From Cyclaneusma minus (Eukaryota; Ascomycota; Leotiomycetes; Marthamycetales; Marthamycetaceae), in contig JAKZHN010000013.1 in assembly GCA_037179335.1 (NCBI GenBank), positions 62,001-126,000 of the forward strand: a stretch of DNA of 64,000 nt, written 5' to 3'. The notes below the pieces were generated by a model that saw only the letters and a program-made list of their open reading frames with translations, had not been told where the DNA came from and did not search any database. Shown piece by piece: positions 23,801 to 34,900 of the stretch. The position numbers and the translations under genes were made by a program. Every line of letters starts with the position of its first letter. Position 1 is the stretch's first letter.

Positions 23801-25269
23801 GGTCGCAAACGTATGTCCCTCCCCTTCCTTCCAATACATAATCACTTCGTATTCAGTAATATTAACCTTCGGCAGTCACGATTCAATCCGTCCTCGACGT
23901 GAAGGATGACAACCCAGGCCCCAAAGGCGCCGGTCCCCTCTTCAACCGCTCCATCCTCATCCTCACCCCCGCCCGAGCTCTCAAATTCACCGCCTCCTCC
24001 CAAGAACGCCACTACGTCTGGCTCACAGCCCTCTCCTTCCTCGCCCACTCCTCGCAAGCCGTCCCCCAACACCTCCTCCACCCCCTCCAGACCGCACCCG
24101 CCCAAGGACCCCGCATCCCCGCCCAAGAACCCCGCCTCCCCGCCCTCTCCGACTCTTCCCAAAACCGCAACCACATTTCACCACCCTTCGCACTCCTGCA
24201 ATCCGAACCACCGCCAGCACCTAGCACAAGCATGCCAAGAAAACGCCCCATTCGTGACTCCATCCGCGTCGCGAAAAGCAAAACCAGCCTTTCCTCTCAA
24301 AGGAAAAACTACGACGCACCTATTCCCGTGTACTACCCTAGCGCAGTCGTAAACCGCGCTAATGCGCAGGAATCGAGGCAATTCAGTAGCCCAAGGCAAA
24401 GTCCGGAATTAACAGAAGAGTCACCCGCCAGCCCGCCGTTTGTGCCTCGCTTTCATGACAGAGGTCAGAGCGGTGCTGAACATGCACGGAAGAGGATTCA
24501 CACGGGACCGAAGTCGCCGCCGCCGTTGAGCTTTAGGGGCTTTGCGGACCGTAAGCCTAGCGGACCCAGTGTGCTGTCAGGGCCACTAAGTGCAAGCAGT
24601 GGTGGTGGGTATAGAGAATCACCTAGCACGGGCGGGTTGAGTGTGGGGACTAGCGGGAGCTCGGATTTCTATATGAATGGCAGACCACCGTCTTCGGGGG
24701 GGATGTATGGTGGTGCCCTGAGTGCAAGTGGAAGAAGCAGCGAGGCGAGCACGAGGGGTGAGACGCAATACATTCAGGTGCAGGCAGCGTCGTCAGCGAC
24801 AAATAAATTCTTTGACGCTGTGGGAACGATGAGGATGGAAGCTTTCATAAAGCCGATGGGCATTACGCGGTATGAGGATTGGATTCCTGAAGAGGCGGAT
24901 GGGATGTGTTTGGATGGTGCGAATGGTGGAGGGAGTCACCAGAGGAGGAGGAGCAGTAGGAGTCGGGATGGGAGGGGAAGGCGGAGTAGGAACCGGGGGA
25001 TCGATTATACTTACAGTGGGATGAATGGACCATATAGCGCTGGGATGCATGCGGGGATGATGTATGGAATGAATGGGCCACCTACCGGTGGCAGCACATG
25101 CAGTAGGAGGAGTAGTGGGCAGACGGAGGTGAGCGAGTGGGGGCCGGCGAAGGGGAATGGTGTGCAGGGGGTGAATGGGATTCATTGCGTGAGTGGGGGT
25201 GATGCGGAGGAGTGGACAGATGTGCAGGCGCTGTATGCGGGGAGGGATGATCCGTTTAAGGGGTTTTGA
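20888..25269 (+). CDS. apsA: ApsA/Num1-like cortical PH-domain protein
   Basis: Exons 20888-23810 and 23876-25269 (65-bp intron, GTATGT...TATTAAC...GGCAG, phase 1) give 1438 aa. Residues 60-85 read LSVLDPRRFTPTLHANLVAEILALRR, a conserved entry to a coiled coil at roughly 80-220. A long Ser/Pro-rich, probably disordered stretch follows. About residues 905-1035 form a PH domain of the Num1/ApsA/Mcp5 type: WMWKYVRRRK, then HKRWVWLAPYERAVMWSS, and across the splice NRSILILTPARALKF and ERHYVWLTALSFL. Num1/ApsA proteins bind phosphoinositides at the plasma membrane and anchor dynein to pull microtubules and position nuclei. The tail after the PH domain (about 400 residues, Ser/Gly-rich) is long. 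N-terminal repeats known from larger ApsA proteins are not visible, so a shorter paralogue is possible. Confidence 0.8.
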
Positions 25270-26223
25270 GCGAGTTTGGGAGAGAGTTTCAGTGGATGAG
25301 GAGTTTGGCGGCACTTTGAAAGCAAAGGCGTACGGCAATGCGCTATGGGTACCATGACAGATCGGACAGATTCAAACAGACAGACAGTACTTGTCTCTTT
25401 TTTCTCATTCTCTCTACTTCCAAAGCAGAGTATTTTCTTGTCATCACTTTGTCTCTTCTTCGCGCTGCATTTTGTTTTCTCCTTCTAGCGCTTGCAGCAT
25501 TTCGTTCATTGACGCTTCGGCAGTCTCACTGCATACTACGCATCATCTGATGATATATTTCCTTGGTTCGAATTGTCTGGGGTGGAGTGGTGGGAGAATT
25601 CGATATATACCCCGGCTACTGAGAGCGAGGGATCTTTGGTGTTTTAGCCTTTTTGTTTTGGAGCTTTTCGAGACTTTTTTTTATGGGATTCTGGTGGTCT
25701 GCTGACGACGGAACGTGTGCGAATGGGTGTGTGAATATGGTTTGGAACTTTCGGTTCTGTGAGATTGTATGTAGATTTGGCAGTAGTGTTTATTGGGGGG
25801 TGGTTTATACGAAAGAGATATTTACAATTACACACGTTTGAGACCTCGAAAGGTGTTTGTTTGGCTATGTGACTGCTTGACACGGTGATCGGTCGATGTT
25901 GTTGACCGTCAAGCTCGTGATAAGTTTGCGTGTGAATGAGACTTGCACGAACATCACCCACCCCTCTGATTCTTAGTGCACAGTTATATCTTTGGGAAGT
26001 TTGACTCTTTGTTGCAGGTGGATAAATTAAACACCATGTACTTTCCCACAGTGATCGCTCTCCCTAAGACGATCCGTTGGTTTCACAACCATGGTTCACA
26101 CAGCGAGGCTTCAAAATCGCAAAATCCACGCTGTTAGTCATCAACAAAAAATGGCAGCATGCCCGATATTTTCTCAAATCGCATTCTAAATTATATCAAT
26201 TCAATGCGGAATATTACGCGAAT
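25270..26223. other. 3' flank of apsA-like gene, intergenic
   Basis: T-rich sequence after the stop at 25269 fits a 3' UTR. No further gene is seen before the tRNA at 26224. A copy of the phrase AATGGCAGCATGCCCGA that begins the tRNA is partly echoed at 26149-26166 (AATGGCAGCATGCCCGATA), a short partial duplication of the tRNA 5' end. Confidence 0.5.
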
Positions 26224-26305
26224 GGCAGCATGCCCGAGAGGTCTAAGGGGTGTGATTAGAAATCACATACGTTCGCGTGCCAGAGTTCGAATCTCTGTGC
26301 TGTCG
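26224..26305 (+). tRNA. tRNA-Ser (AGA)
   Basis: The acceptor GGCAGCA pairs with TGCTGTC (26298-26304), and the discriminator is G26305, as in Ser tRNAs. The anticodon stem TGTGA/TCACA encloses TTAGAAA with anticodon AGA. The extra arm TACGTTCGCGTGC is long, as expected for class II Ser tRNA. The T arm is CAGAG-TTCGAAT-CTCTG. There is no intron; length is 82 nt. Confidence 0.96.
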
Positions 26306-26786
26306 ATTATCTTTTTACATTTTTTTGGGCAGTTAGTTGCTTGGGAAAATGCATGTGGAGCCAAAATTTTGGGGAAGTGCACGGAAGTGGAAGGGTTTGC
26401 CGAGACATATGATTTTGTGTGCGGAGCGGAGCTGGAACGTCAAACTTGACGAAGCCAGAATTCGAGAATCGAGAGGATAAAGTTGGAGATATGGTCGACG
26501 ACTCGACCACGAGTTTTATGAACGAGAAAATGGTAATCGTGGACCTTTCGTTCTTCCCACCACTGGCTGTAGCTTAAGATAAGTGCGGTTTCTTTCTGCT
26601 GTCAAATTTGCCAGATATTGAGGTCGATCGAGTGGCCTGGACTTGACCAGCTTAACCCTCTCAACAACTCAAAAGGCTCCTCCGCTCTCGTCTCCCCGAG
26701 CTACCATTCAATCAATTGTTGACGAGTAATACATCCACACTCTCCTCATCTGGAACTGGTCAGTGATTCCAGCCCCCACCGCTCTA
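26306..26786. other. intergenic
   Basis: A T-run directly after the tRNA (CTTTTTACATTTTTTT, about 26310) can serve as the RNA polymerase III terminator. Nothing else is recognised. Confidence 0.5.
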
Positions 26787-27074
26787 CTTGTGCCGCAAAT
26801 TAGTGTGTGCTAGCGTGGTCTGAAGTTCCCAGTATAGCAGTGGGAATGCTTTTCTTGGTATTCTGTTCTATGAGTTGGTTTGAATGGCCAATTGGATTTC
26901 TAAGAAAAATTGATTAAATAACATTAATAGCATATACAGGCACGTTAATCATTTGGGAATAGCCTCAGGTATTTACCTCGCATTCGGCTATTCCGCTAAA
27001 TGGCCAGTTTAGAGGACTCCTATGGCCACAACGTGCAAAAAACCACGCTAGCACACACTAATTTACAGCACAAG
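26787..27074. mobile_element. 288-bp MITE with TA target duplication (Tc1/mariner-pogo type)
   Basis: The ends are a 33-bp inverted repeat, starting CTTGTGC and ending GCTAGCGTGGT, with only two mismatches between the arms, both C versus T. Both ends are flanked directly by TA (26785-26786 and 27075-27076). A TA duplication is the hallmark of the Tc1/mariner-pogo superfamily (Fot1-like in fungi). The interior is AT-rich with no open frame, so this is a non-autonomous element. The C/T mismatches fit repeat-induced mutation. Confidence 0.85.
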
Positions 27075-28564
27075 TACTAGTAGAAGTCAGACACACATGC
27101 AGCATCAAATCTTGCCTGCATGAGCATCAACGCTCCCAAGAGCCAAAGTCCCACCGCCGCAAAACCGCAAAACTCCGTCGTTACACCCGATGAGATGCGA
27201 ACAATCGACAGCCAGTCAGCCTATTTTGATAAAGAAAGGTTCGGTTGAGTCGCTCCAGTAAGCCCTGGAAATATCGGATTGTGAGATCAATCGATCATCA
27301 GATGATTGGCAGGCAGTTGGGAGGCTCGCGCAGCCTTGTCAGACTAATTTCCTAACATGTGGTGTTTGCGACATCTTCGATCCTATGAGACTACGAGACG
27401 TTGGGGTGGAACGATGTGGTGTTTGCGATTCGGAGTCAGCGCCTGGCTGATGATCGATCTCCTTTCTCGGTTTTGTGGCATTATTGTCTTCGAACTTCTG
27501 TGTATCTCTTTCTGACAAGGATTCCGAATTCGAGAATACTTCTATAACCTTACAGCTGAGAAACAGTTGAGTCTTCATCATAACTGAAACTTCCAGAGAA
27601 TATTCCTGTAGATGGAAATCCCAGCCGGGATACGACCTGTGCGTCACACATAGCCTGCAGGTCTCTGCAGGCTGGCTGCAAGGTCCCTGGATGCCGTTGG
27701 ATCTGGCAGTACTGCATGCACGTAACCTGCGAACCTGTGGGCCCTGTGGCCTAGATCATACAGCATTAAGATTACCAAGAGACTTTTCTATGCATTGGGT
27801 GGTAGGATGCACTGCAGGTCGAGTAGGATTCGGGATAGGACGGTGAAGAGAATGGAATCGCTTTTGGGGCCCAATCGGGACTTGAAGACTTCATTGGTGC
27901 GCGCTGTCATGTTTGGTTGCCACTTGGGAAAATCAAAAGGCAGAACGGGCTTGTAAGACATCAGAAGGGCCGGGTGTCTCGCCGAAGCGGCGAATCAGGA
28001 GTTTTGAACACTGGTTGTCAGGAAGGTCAGCTATCCATGAGTCAAACTACGCAGGATCAAGGGACACATGGCGAGCGACAGAAGTCAAGTATTGGAGACA
28101 AGACAAAATCGAAAGCAAAATCTCTCTTGTGTGTGTATGTAGTTTCTCTTAGCCAGGCTCGAATCCGACAAGAGCCCCTGAACACGTGTTTGCGACCACT
28201 CTCATCCATGTTCCCCGATTTCTGCTAAAAAAATTACACAAACACTAACCACACTAAAACACTAATTAGAAACAATGCACCCATCCGAACAACCGAGACA
28301 CATGCCGTCCGTCTTGCCCATATAGCTGTCCTGAACGAAGAAGTGTAAATAGCAATGAAGCAAGCCTCGAAGCATGTGTTTTTACCATCGCGTATCGAGT
28401 CCGTAGACACCAAGCTTTCCCGAATTACCACGCCCGAAGCCCTATGTCGTAAACGCCCTTCATAGTAATATGATGCAGATGTGCCATCTCGGATATCGTA
28501 CATCATGAAGCAAATTGTCGTTTGGCTGAATCATGGAAGCGGATCATGAATGTAGCGAGCGAGA
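27075..28564. other. intergenic, no gene seen
   Basis: Frames at 27339-27647 (minus) and 27913-28228 (plus) show no domain or splice support. The last few hundred bases are probably the 3' UTR of the minus-strand gene ending at 28565. Confidence 0.45.
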
Positions 28565-29238
28565 TTACAAGAAGTAGGCGACGAGTCCGAACAGACCGGC
28601 GAGGCTGCCGGCGGTGCTGAATTGTGCAGCACCGCCGGTGAAGGCGCTCGGGCTGGGGACCATGCTTCCGGTTGCGGCGACGGTGGTGGGTGTCACAGGG
28701 GAGGCGACGGCGGGGGTGGTGGAGTTGGAGTAGACTGGGGCGCTGGTGGGGACGGCGTCGCTGATTGAGGGGTTAGTTGATGTTTTTGTATATGGAGGGA
28801 ACGAGGGAGGATGGCAGGGAGAGAGAAATCTTACCAGGTTGAGCAGACTACGGAGCTGGTGGTGGTCATGGGCTTGACGACGGTGCAGGGGCAGTTGGTG
28901 ATGGTGATGGTCTCAGACTGGAATGATTGTTAGTGTGATTCTCTTTGTTTGCAGACAGAAAAGCATGAGAATGAAGGGATGAAGATCGTGGGCTTAAGAT
29001 ATCGCGTGGTATGGCGATCAAGGATTTGTGGCGTCTCTAAGAATGAAGGGATGTTTTCAGCTGAACTCACCTCAGTAGCAGTGTAGGTCATTCCGTTGAA
29101 GGTGATCTGAGTGCTAGCCGGGCAGAAGGTGGTGTAGGCAGTGTGAACCTCAGTAGTGTAGACAACAGACACATTGCCAGTCTGAGCCTGAACACCAGCC
29201 ACGAGGGCAGCAGCAGCAGCGGCGACGGTGAAACGCAT
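28565..29238 (-). CDS. CCG-6-like GPI-anchored Ser/Thr-rich cell-wall protein
   Basis: Three exons on the minus strand (29238-29071, 28917-28835, 28760-28565) give 148 aa. Introns are GTGAGT...TTCCAG (153 bp) and GTAAGA...ATCAG (74 bp), with phases 0 and 2. Residues 1-18 are a signal peptide (MRFTVAAAAAALVAGVQA). The mature part has VYTTEVHTAYTTFCP, TYTATESETITITNCPC and VVCSTCDAVP. A Pro/Ser/Thr-rich stretch and a hydrophobic tail (STAGSLAGLFGLVAYFL) then suit a GPI attachment signal. The order and the TCP/NCPC/CSTC cysteine spacing match what I recall of Neurospora clock-controlled protein CCG-6. Expected site: plasma membrane or cell wall. Its role is unknown. The ATG lies in a good context, CATCAAGATG. 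Confidence 0.85.
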
Positions 29239-31465
29239 CTTGATGGTGGTATGTTTTGACGGAAGTTGTTTGTTGTAGGTTTAGGAGTTGTTCTTGGACG
29301 AAGGACTGGGGTTCTTTGAGTAGATCGAGGGCGGTTGAGTGGAAGAGAGAGTTTCTTTGTTATCCTGAAAACGAGTGGAAGTGACTGAAGAGTCTGTGGG
29401 TGACGGTTGCAAAAAAAGTGTGGTGAAAGCGGACGCGTATTTGACTTTTAAGAAGATGGGAGGAAGCAAGGGAGAGGACAAAGGCAGGCGCGAGAGCCTT
29501 ATGAATACGGCGACTGCATGCGGTGCAATTTGGGAACCTGTGCAACGTCCACAGGAAGGGATTAGCCAAGGTCATGCCAGTCCTGATAGCCTTTGCTTCC
29601 GCCACACTAATGTCAGGTACGGGCAACGGGGAAGGGATCATCAGATCGAGAAGGTCTTGGAATCTTTCGAGTTACACTTGAACTGGGATAGCTGACTGGA
29701 CGGAAACAAGAGAGAGGCTGTGCTAGGCAAATATGAGGAAAACACAGAGATTGCAGAAGAAACGCGAGCAGGAATGCGCCAGAGGACGCCACTTAGGAGA
29801 GAATGGCACTATGTTTACCCATCGAATGGACGGAAATAGCACGACGAATATGAGAGACAACGCGAGAGACACTTACGTCTGTTATGATTATGAAAGATGA
29901 AAATAGGGATTCCATGAAAGAGAGTGGTCTGCACAGCTCACTTGATGCATAATGCATCCAGTTCTGCCCGATGACACCAAGCAGGGATTGAAATGAAGAA
30001 GCGATCTCCCGCGAGATCCCCAACTCTCCAAGGCGCGATGGCTGACCCAGCGCCTCGGACGAGAATGGTGAATCTTGGCCGTCCATGTGCAGACGCAGTC
30101 AACTTGCCTTTGCTCCGAGACAACCAAAGCCGAGGCTGCTTTTTCCTGTCATATTCAGTCTCGTGCAACCTACCTCAAGGCTCCTTCATCCTCCAGGTCG
30201 TCGTAAAGATCGATATTGGGCAATTCGGCGTTGTCGTCAACTTGCTTGTTCCCTTTCTTCAGATCTCACCATCTCCCTCATCCTGGTGTTTGGACTTGGT
30301 TGGAGGCAATGTGTGAGCAGCCATCGCTTCGGCTCTCCTTTCCGAGCGCAATGGGGAGTGGTTAGATATCAATCGACAATACACACCCCTATTCCCTCTC
30401 GTTAATTAATGCTAATTCCACACCCCAGCTTCGCTCAGCGTCGCCCGCTCAGGCTCAGCGCACGAAGTCGTCCAAGTTTCCTCATCTCGCTGCCATGGAC
30501 ACGATAACGTTCAACAGCTGCGCTCGAAAACCGATGAACAAACCACAGGCCACATGCGACAGTTATTCCGATATTTGCACCTTCGGCCCGTCACCCCGTA
30601 ATATTCATCTTGATATGATCGCCGAGTGCAGATTATTGGTCTGGTTCGTCGCACAGAGATCCTCACCGTCGAAGCCATCTGAGCATCTCCAACCCTCGAG
30701 TATCCCCAGTGCGCGAAGTCCAAAGTATGAACGCACGAACTGACAGCCTGAAACGTGGCTCTCTCGACCTTTGAAGCTCCCTACTCGCCCTTCAGCTTTC
30801 CTTCCTTGAGCAGCCATCTTCGCACAACGTCGAGGTCCAGACTCAATCGAAACATGAATCAAACTTCTGAGAATTGAAATTGCCCATGGATCTGAAGGTT
30901 TGGGTGCGTCATCGGGTCACTGCGCATCACATCAACAATCACCATGCGCATCTGGTTGCTTAGACCCCCCTGATATGCTGCTTTCATTCCATTATGTCGT
31001 TCTAGAACGCTGCACACAACGGCGAATAATGACTTCTATGCCGTGCTTTTACACCAGTGTTTGCAGGCTCCAAGATATCCAAAGCATGCATCATGAGTAG
31101 TAGCATGATAGCATGACACAACACTGGTCTGGTCTCTCTGTCCAAAATCCAAACCCTATCCTCTTGTCGATGTTTCAGTGCTCGCGTTTCGCAACAAAGA
31201 ACCCATTAAAGTTTGCTTTAGCCTCTTTATTACTCATAACCGTGGTACCGTAGATGGTTACCCTAGCCCAAGCTTATTTGCATTCAGCAAAACTACACCC
31301 ACAAAGTAAAATCTATATAACCATCCATGACTGGCGACATCCCCAGCTATGTTTTTATTTTACCTCTCTATTTATTTCTACAGGTGAGGCCTCCCTCATA
31401 CGACCATCAAATTAATTGTCACTTACTTGATTATCTAAATCAAGTAACTGCAAAAAGAAATGCAT
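29239..31465. other. intergenic, no gene seen
   Basis: The region is 2.2 kb of normal composition. Small frames on both strands (for example 29793-30086 minus, 30495-30743 plus) lack homology signs or convincing splice partners. The part next to 29239 should carry the promoter of the CCG-6-like gene. Confidence 0.4.
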
Positions 31466-31589
31466 TGAATGGAGGGGGATTCGAACCCCCGCAGGTTGCC
31501 CTATGAGAAACCCCAGGAATATATTCCTGGAAAGATCGGACGAAAGCCGAATCTTGAGTCACACGCCATAACCACTCGGCCATCCATCC
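31466..31589 (-). tRNA. tRNA-Leu (CAA) with 45-nt intron
   Basis: Read on the minus strand, the acceptor GGATGGA pairs with TCCATTC, followed by discriminator A. The anticodon stem TGTGA/TCATA encloses CTCAAG, with anticodon CAA. Loop plus intron measure 52 nt, so the intron is 45 nt; introns in tRNA-Leu(CAA) are common in eukaryotes. The intron contains the perfect 18-nt palindrome CCAGGAATATATTCCTGG. A T arm GGGGG-TTCGAAT-CCCCC completes the gene. Confidence 0.95.
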
Positions 31590-31979
31590 CAATTGTTAAG
31601 AAACAGGCTAATAATGTGGTACAGAAATCACCAGAATTTCGCAAACAATTTGGAAAATTGTTGTGTGAATTTTATACCCAGACTAGGAAATTATAAAAAA
31701 TAAAATGATATGAGTAATTAGAGCAAACGAGATGCTCGAGACCAGTTTATATAATTTATAAAGATTTGCACCGGCTTGACTGGCAATTCTTGTATGCGAG
31801 TTTTCAAAGCTGACTTTGTGATGTTTGTTCCAAGAGCCACTGACGAATTTTGGGTAAACCAGCCTGTTGTTAATTATTTGTGATTTTCCATATCACTTTA
31901 CACTAACCCTACTCCGTAAAAATGGTGTTTAGGCTAAAGTGAACAAAGAGCTACCTTACAGCTACACGTTCAGGATAGA
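31590..31979. other. intergenic
   Basis: AT-rich leader of the tRNA gene on its 5' side. No feature is recognised. Confidence 0.4.
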
Positions 31980-34900
31980 GTAGGATCTGCTGTCGCTAAA
32001 CCTTTTCATTATCGAAATGTCGAAAGGCCCAACTCCCAATAAAAAAGTTCGAAAAACTGCTGCGGAATCCTTCCACTAGATTTCTTGGGCAAGGAAATGA
32101 CTCTCAATATCTGGATACACTCCTTGAATGCGGGAGAGCAAAGCTAAGCCAAGCTAAAATTGCGAGACTTGTAAGGGTGAGGAGATGAATCGCAGTCTTG
32201 GGAAGCCGAGAGACGCAAAGGGAGAGTCTTTATATACGTGCCCTGTCCATGGGCGAAATCCCAGTGTCACCAGTGACTAAATGACCAACTAACCGAGTAT
32301 CAATCCACTACCTACCTTGATTGGCAAACTAAATGACACGACGGACAACCGTCGTCATGAGCCTATTCTGTTGTCATTAAGTAGTTTTCTTACCGACAGT
32401 AACAAACAGTTCTTGGCCTCTCTTCTCACGGTATTTATCCATTGTACAATTGGTAGAAATGGGTGCACGAACGAGTGTTGATGCTGCCACAGACGCAAAT
32501 TTACTGCCTCCTCACCCTACTTGGTACCTTCTGCTCGCAAACTGAACTAAGATACCATTACCACCACCCATTCAACCACTCAACACCGATCAATCTTCCT
32601 ACCCCTACCTTCCCTCCTTATCGCCACCGCCTTGTCATCCCCTCAGTCATTCATGCTGCAGTTGCTACTGCTGAATCTTTCCTTGGCCCATCACACGTAT
32701 TCGTATTCTCCACCAGGATGAACGACCTATAAATACCTCTTCTCTCTTTCTTTCTGGACCCTTACGCCAAATTTGAAATTTCTTAAATTTACTGAGCAAG
32801 AAAACAGTGCTCTGGGCTCGATCATCGCTCAGGAGGTCGCAAGCTTGAGTTACAGTAGATTGTAAATTGCGCCACTTCATCTCCTTGGAAACTGGAAAGC
32901 GAAGAGAAGCAGAAGAGGAGTGTTTATATATATAGCTTCCAGGGGCGAGATTTGGGGGTTAGGGTTCGACCACCTCATGTACTGAGTTATTGAATGGACC
33001 CCTTTCCTGCCAAATAATCAAGTAATGTACGTTGACTATCGCTAGCTGTTCTCATAGCATGTTCTCTTGTCGTTGAAATCTCCCAAAATCGTCGGAATTT
33101 TCCACTGCCTCGTCCTCTCTGTCAACAGCAACTGATATAGCATCCAAACCTTTCGTCTCAACTTGAGACCAGCCCACTTTGATCAGGAGGTTGATCGATT
33201 TTGGAAATGGTGCGACAATTCAAAAATTGTGACCTTGGGATTAAAACACATGCACCCAGATAACTAACACTTTTTCTCTAAGAACCGAAGGAGCGAGGAA
33301 AGGCAGTCTATATATAGTGCTTTTTGGAAGTAGAACGGGATTTAGGAGCTAAACGGCTAGTGAATGCGACTAAGATCAAGCTACTACGTAATTCGCCAAA
33401 TGAACTCCCTAACAAGCTCTCTGTCAGCCATCACCCCATGCGTACTCTACCGCCTTTGTATCCATTTACTGTCGCAACACGATGCTGGCAACCACGCATT
33501 AGATTCTTCTACGAGCCTCTAGTCTACTTTGGTACCGGGCTTTGGGGTAAGGGAATTTGGCTCAGAGTTGGAACGCACAGAACATCGAACATTGTAATCT
33601 TGAAACCGCGAGACTCCCAATCATGAATCCGAGTGGTAGATCGTTTTTTCTTGGAGAGCCAGGAGAAGCAGAAGGGCGTCTTTATATACTACTTTGGGCG
33701 TGGGGTTTGGGAGTTAGGGGTCACTCGACTAGGGAGTGACTACACCAAGTCACTGGATGAAACCCGTGACGATACGTGGAGAGTGATTGCTAGCAGGGAT
33801 TCTCTACCGTTTTTGGAACTTTATATTGCCAAGTCCCGACTATAGGTATCAGCAGCTAAACGCATGTGAGTCAGCCTTGAGACTCCAATCTCCACTTGGC
33901 AGAGGACTGGTCGCAAGTATGTAGACGCACGAACCTTCGAATGTTGTAGCCTTGGAATTCGAGACCCAAGTCCAGCAGTCTCATCGGGGAATGCTCTTTT
34001 TAGATTTCTTCTTAGATTGAAACAAGCTGGAAGAACAGTCTATATATAGTGTTTCGAGTATGGGGTTTAGTGGCGTTTGGATATGGCGTGAGCAAACTAT
34101 GCAAGTCGCTGAGTGGAATCTCTGACCGGCGCTCTTGCGGGCTACAGCCATCGTCGTAGACATAGTCTACCGTCGCTACAAGCTTGCACTGTCATCTTCC
34201 CATCCTAGCAACAGTAACTACAGAATCCGGGGATTTAGCTCTAAGCCTCCTGTCTCAATTTAGCAGTAGGGTTCTTGGATCATGGATACTTGGCTCGAGT
34301 TATTTACATGCACCACTTGTAAAACTGCACCTTAGGATCCAATTCTTCTTGTTTATTCTTTGAGAATCAATCAGCTAGGAGAAGCAGTCTTTATATAGTA
34401 TTTCTTGGACGAGCTTAGGGGTTCCTTGATGGGGGAAATGAAGTCATTTAATGGAATTCCTAACGAGCTCTCCGTTAGCCACCATCGTAGACATACTCCG
34501 CTGCCGCTGGAACCTTCCACTATCACATCCCGATCCTAGCATCAACATCAGAGCACGTAGAACTTAACTCCAAGCCACTAGCCTTCTCTCAACACCAAGC
34601 TTTTGGCTTTTAGGACTAGTGAGACTTGAACCAAATTTTGCGAAGCCACGAACTAATCGAACTGTGACATTCATGCTCTACAGATCGCTCTCAAGTTCGC
34701 TCGTACGATCGTACGAACTTCGAAGCTTTTCTTGGAGAGTTAAAGCAGGTAGGAAAAGCAGTCTTTATATAGTATTCTCTGGATGTCAGTTTCGTAGGAG
34801 TGACTTGATCCAGTCACTGGATGCAAACACTTACCGACACTAGGACAGCCATTTCCGTAAGCGTACTCTACCACCATTTAATGCTTCCACCGTCTCTTTC

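Noticed and set aside
30495..30743. 82-codon frame upstream of tRNA-Leu
   Set aside because: No homology sign; the opposite strand is also open over the same stretch.
32950..32975. GGGTTAGGGTT, a telomere-like phrase
   Set aside because: It occurs once only, not as a tandem run, so it does not indicate a telomere.
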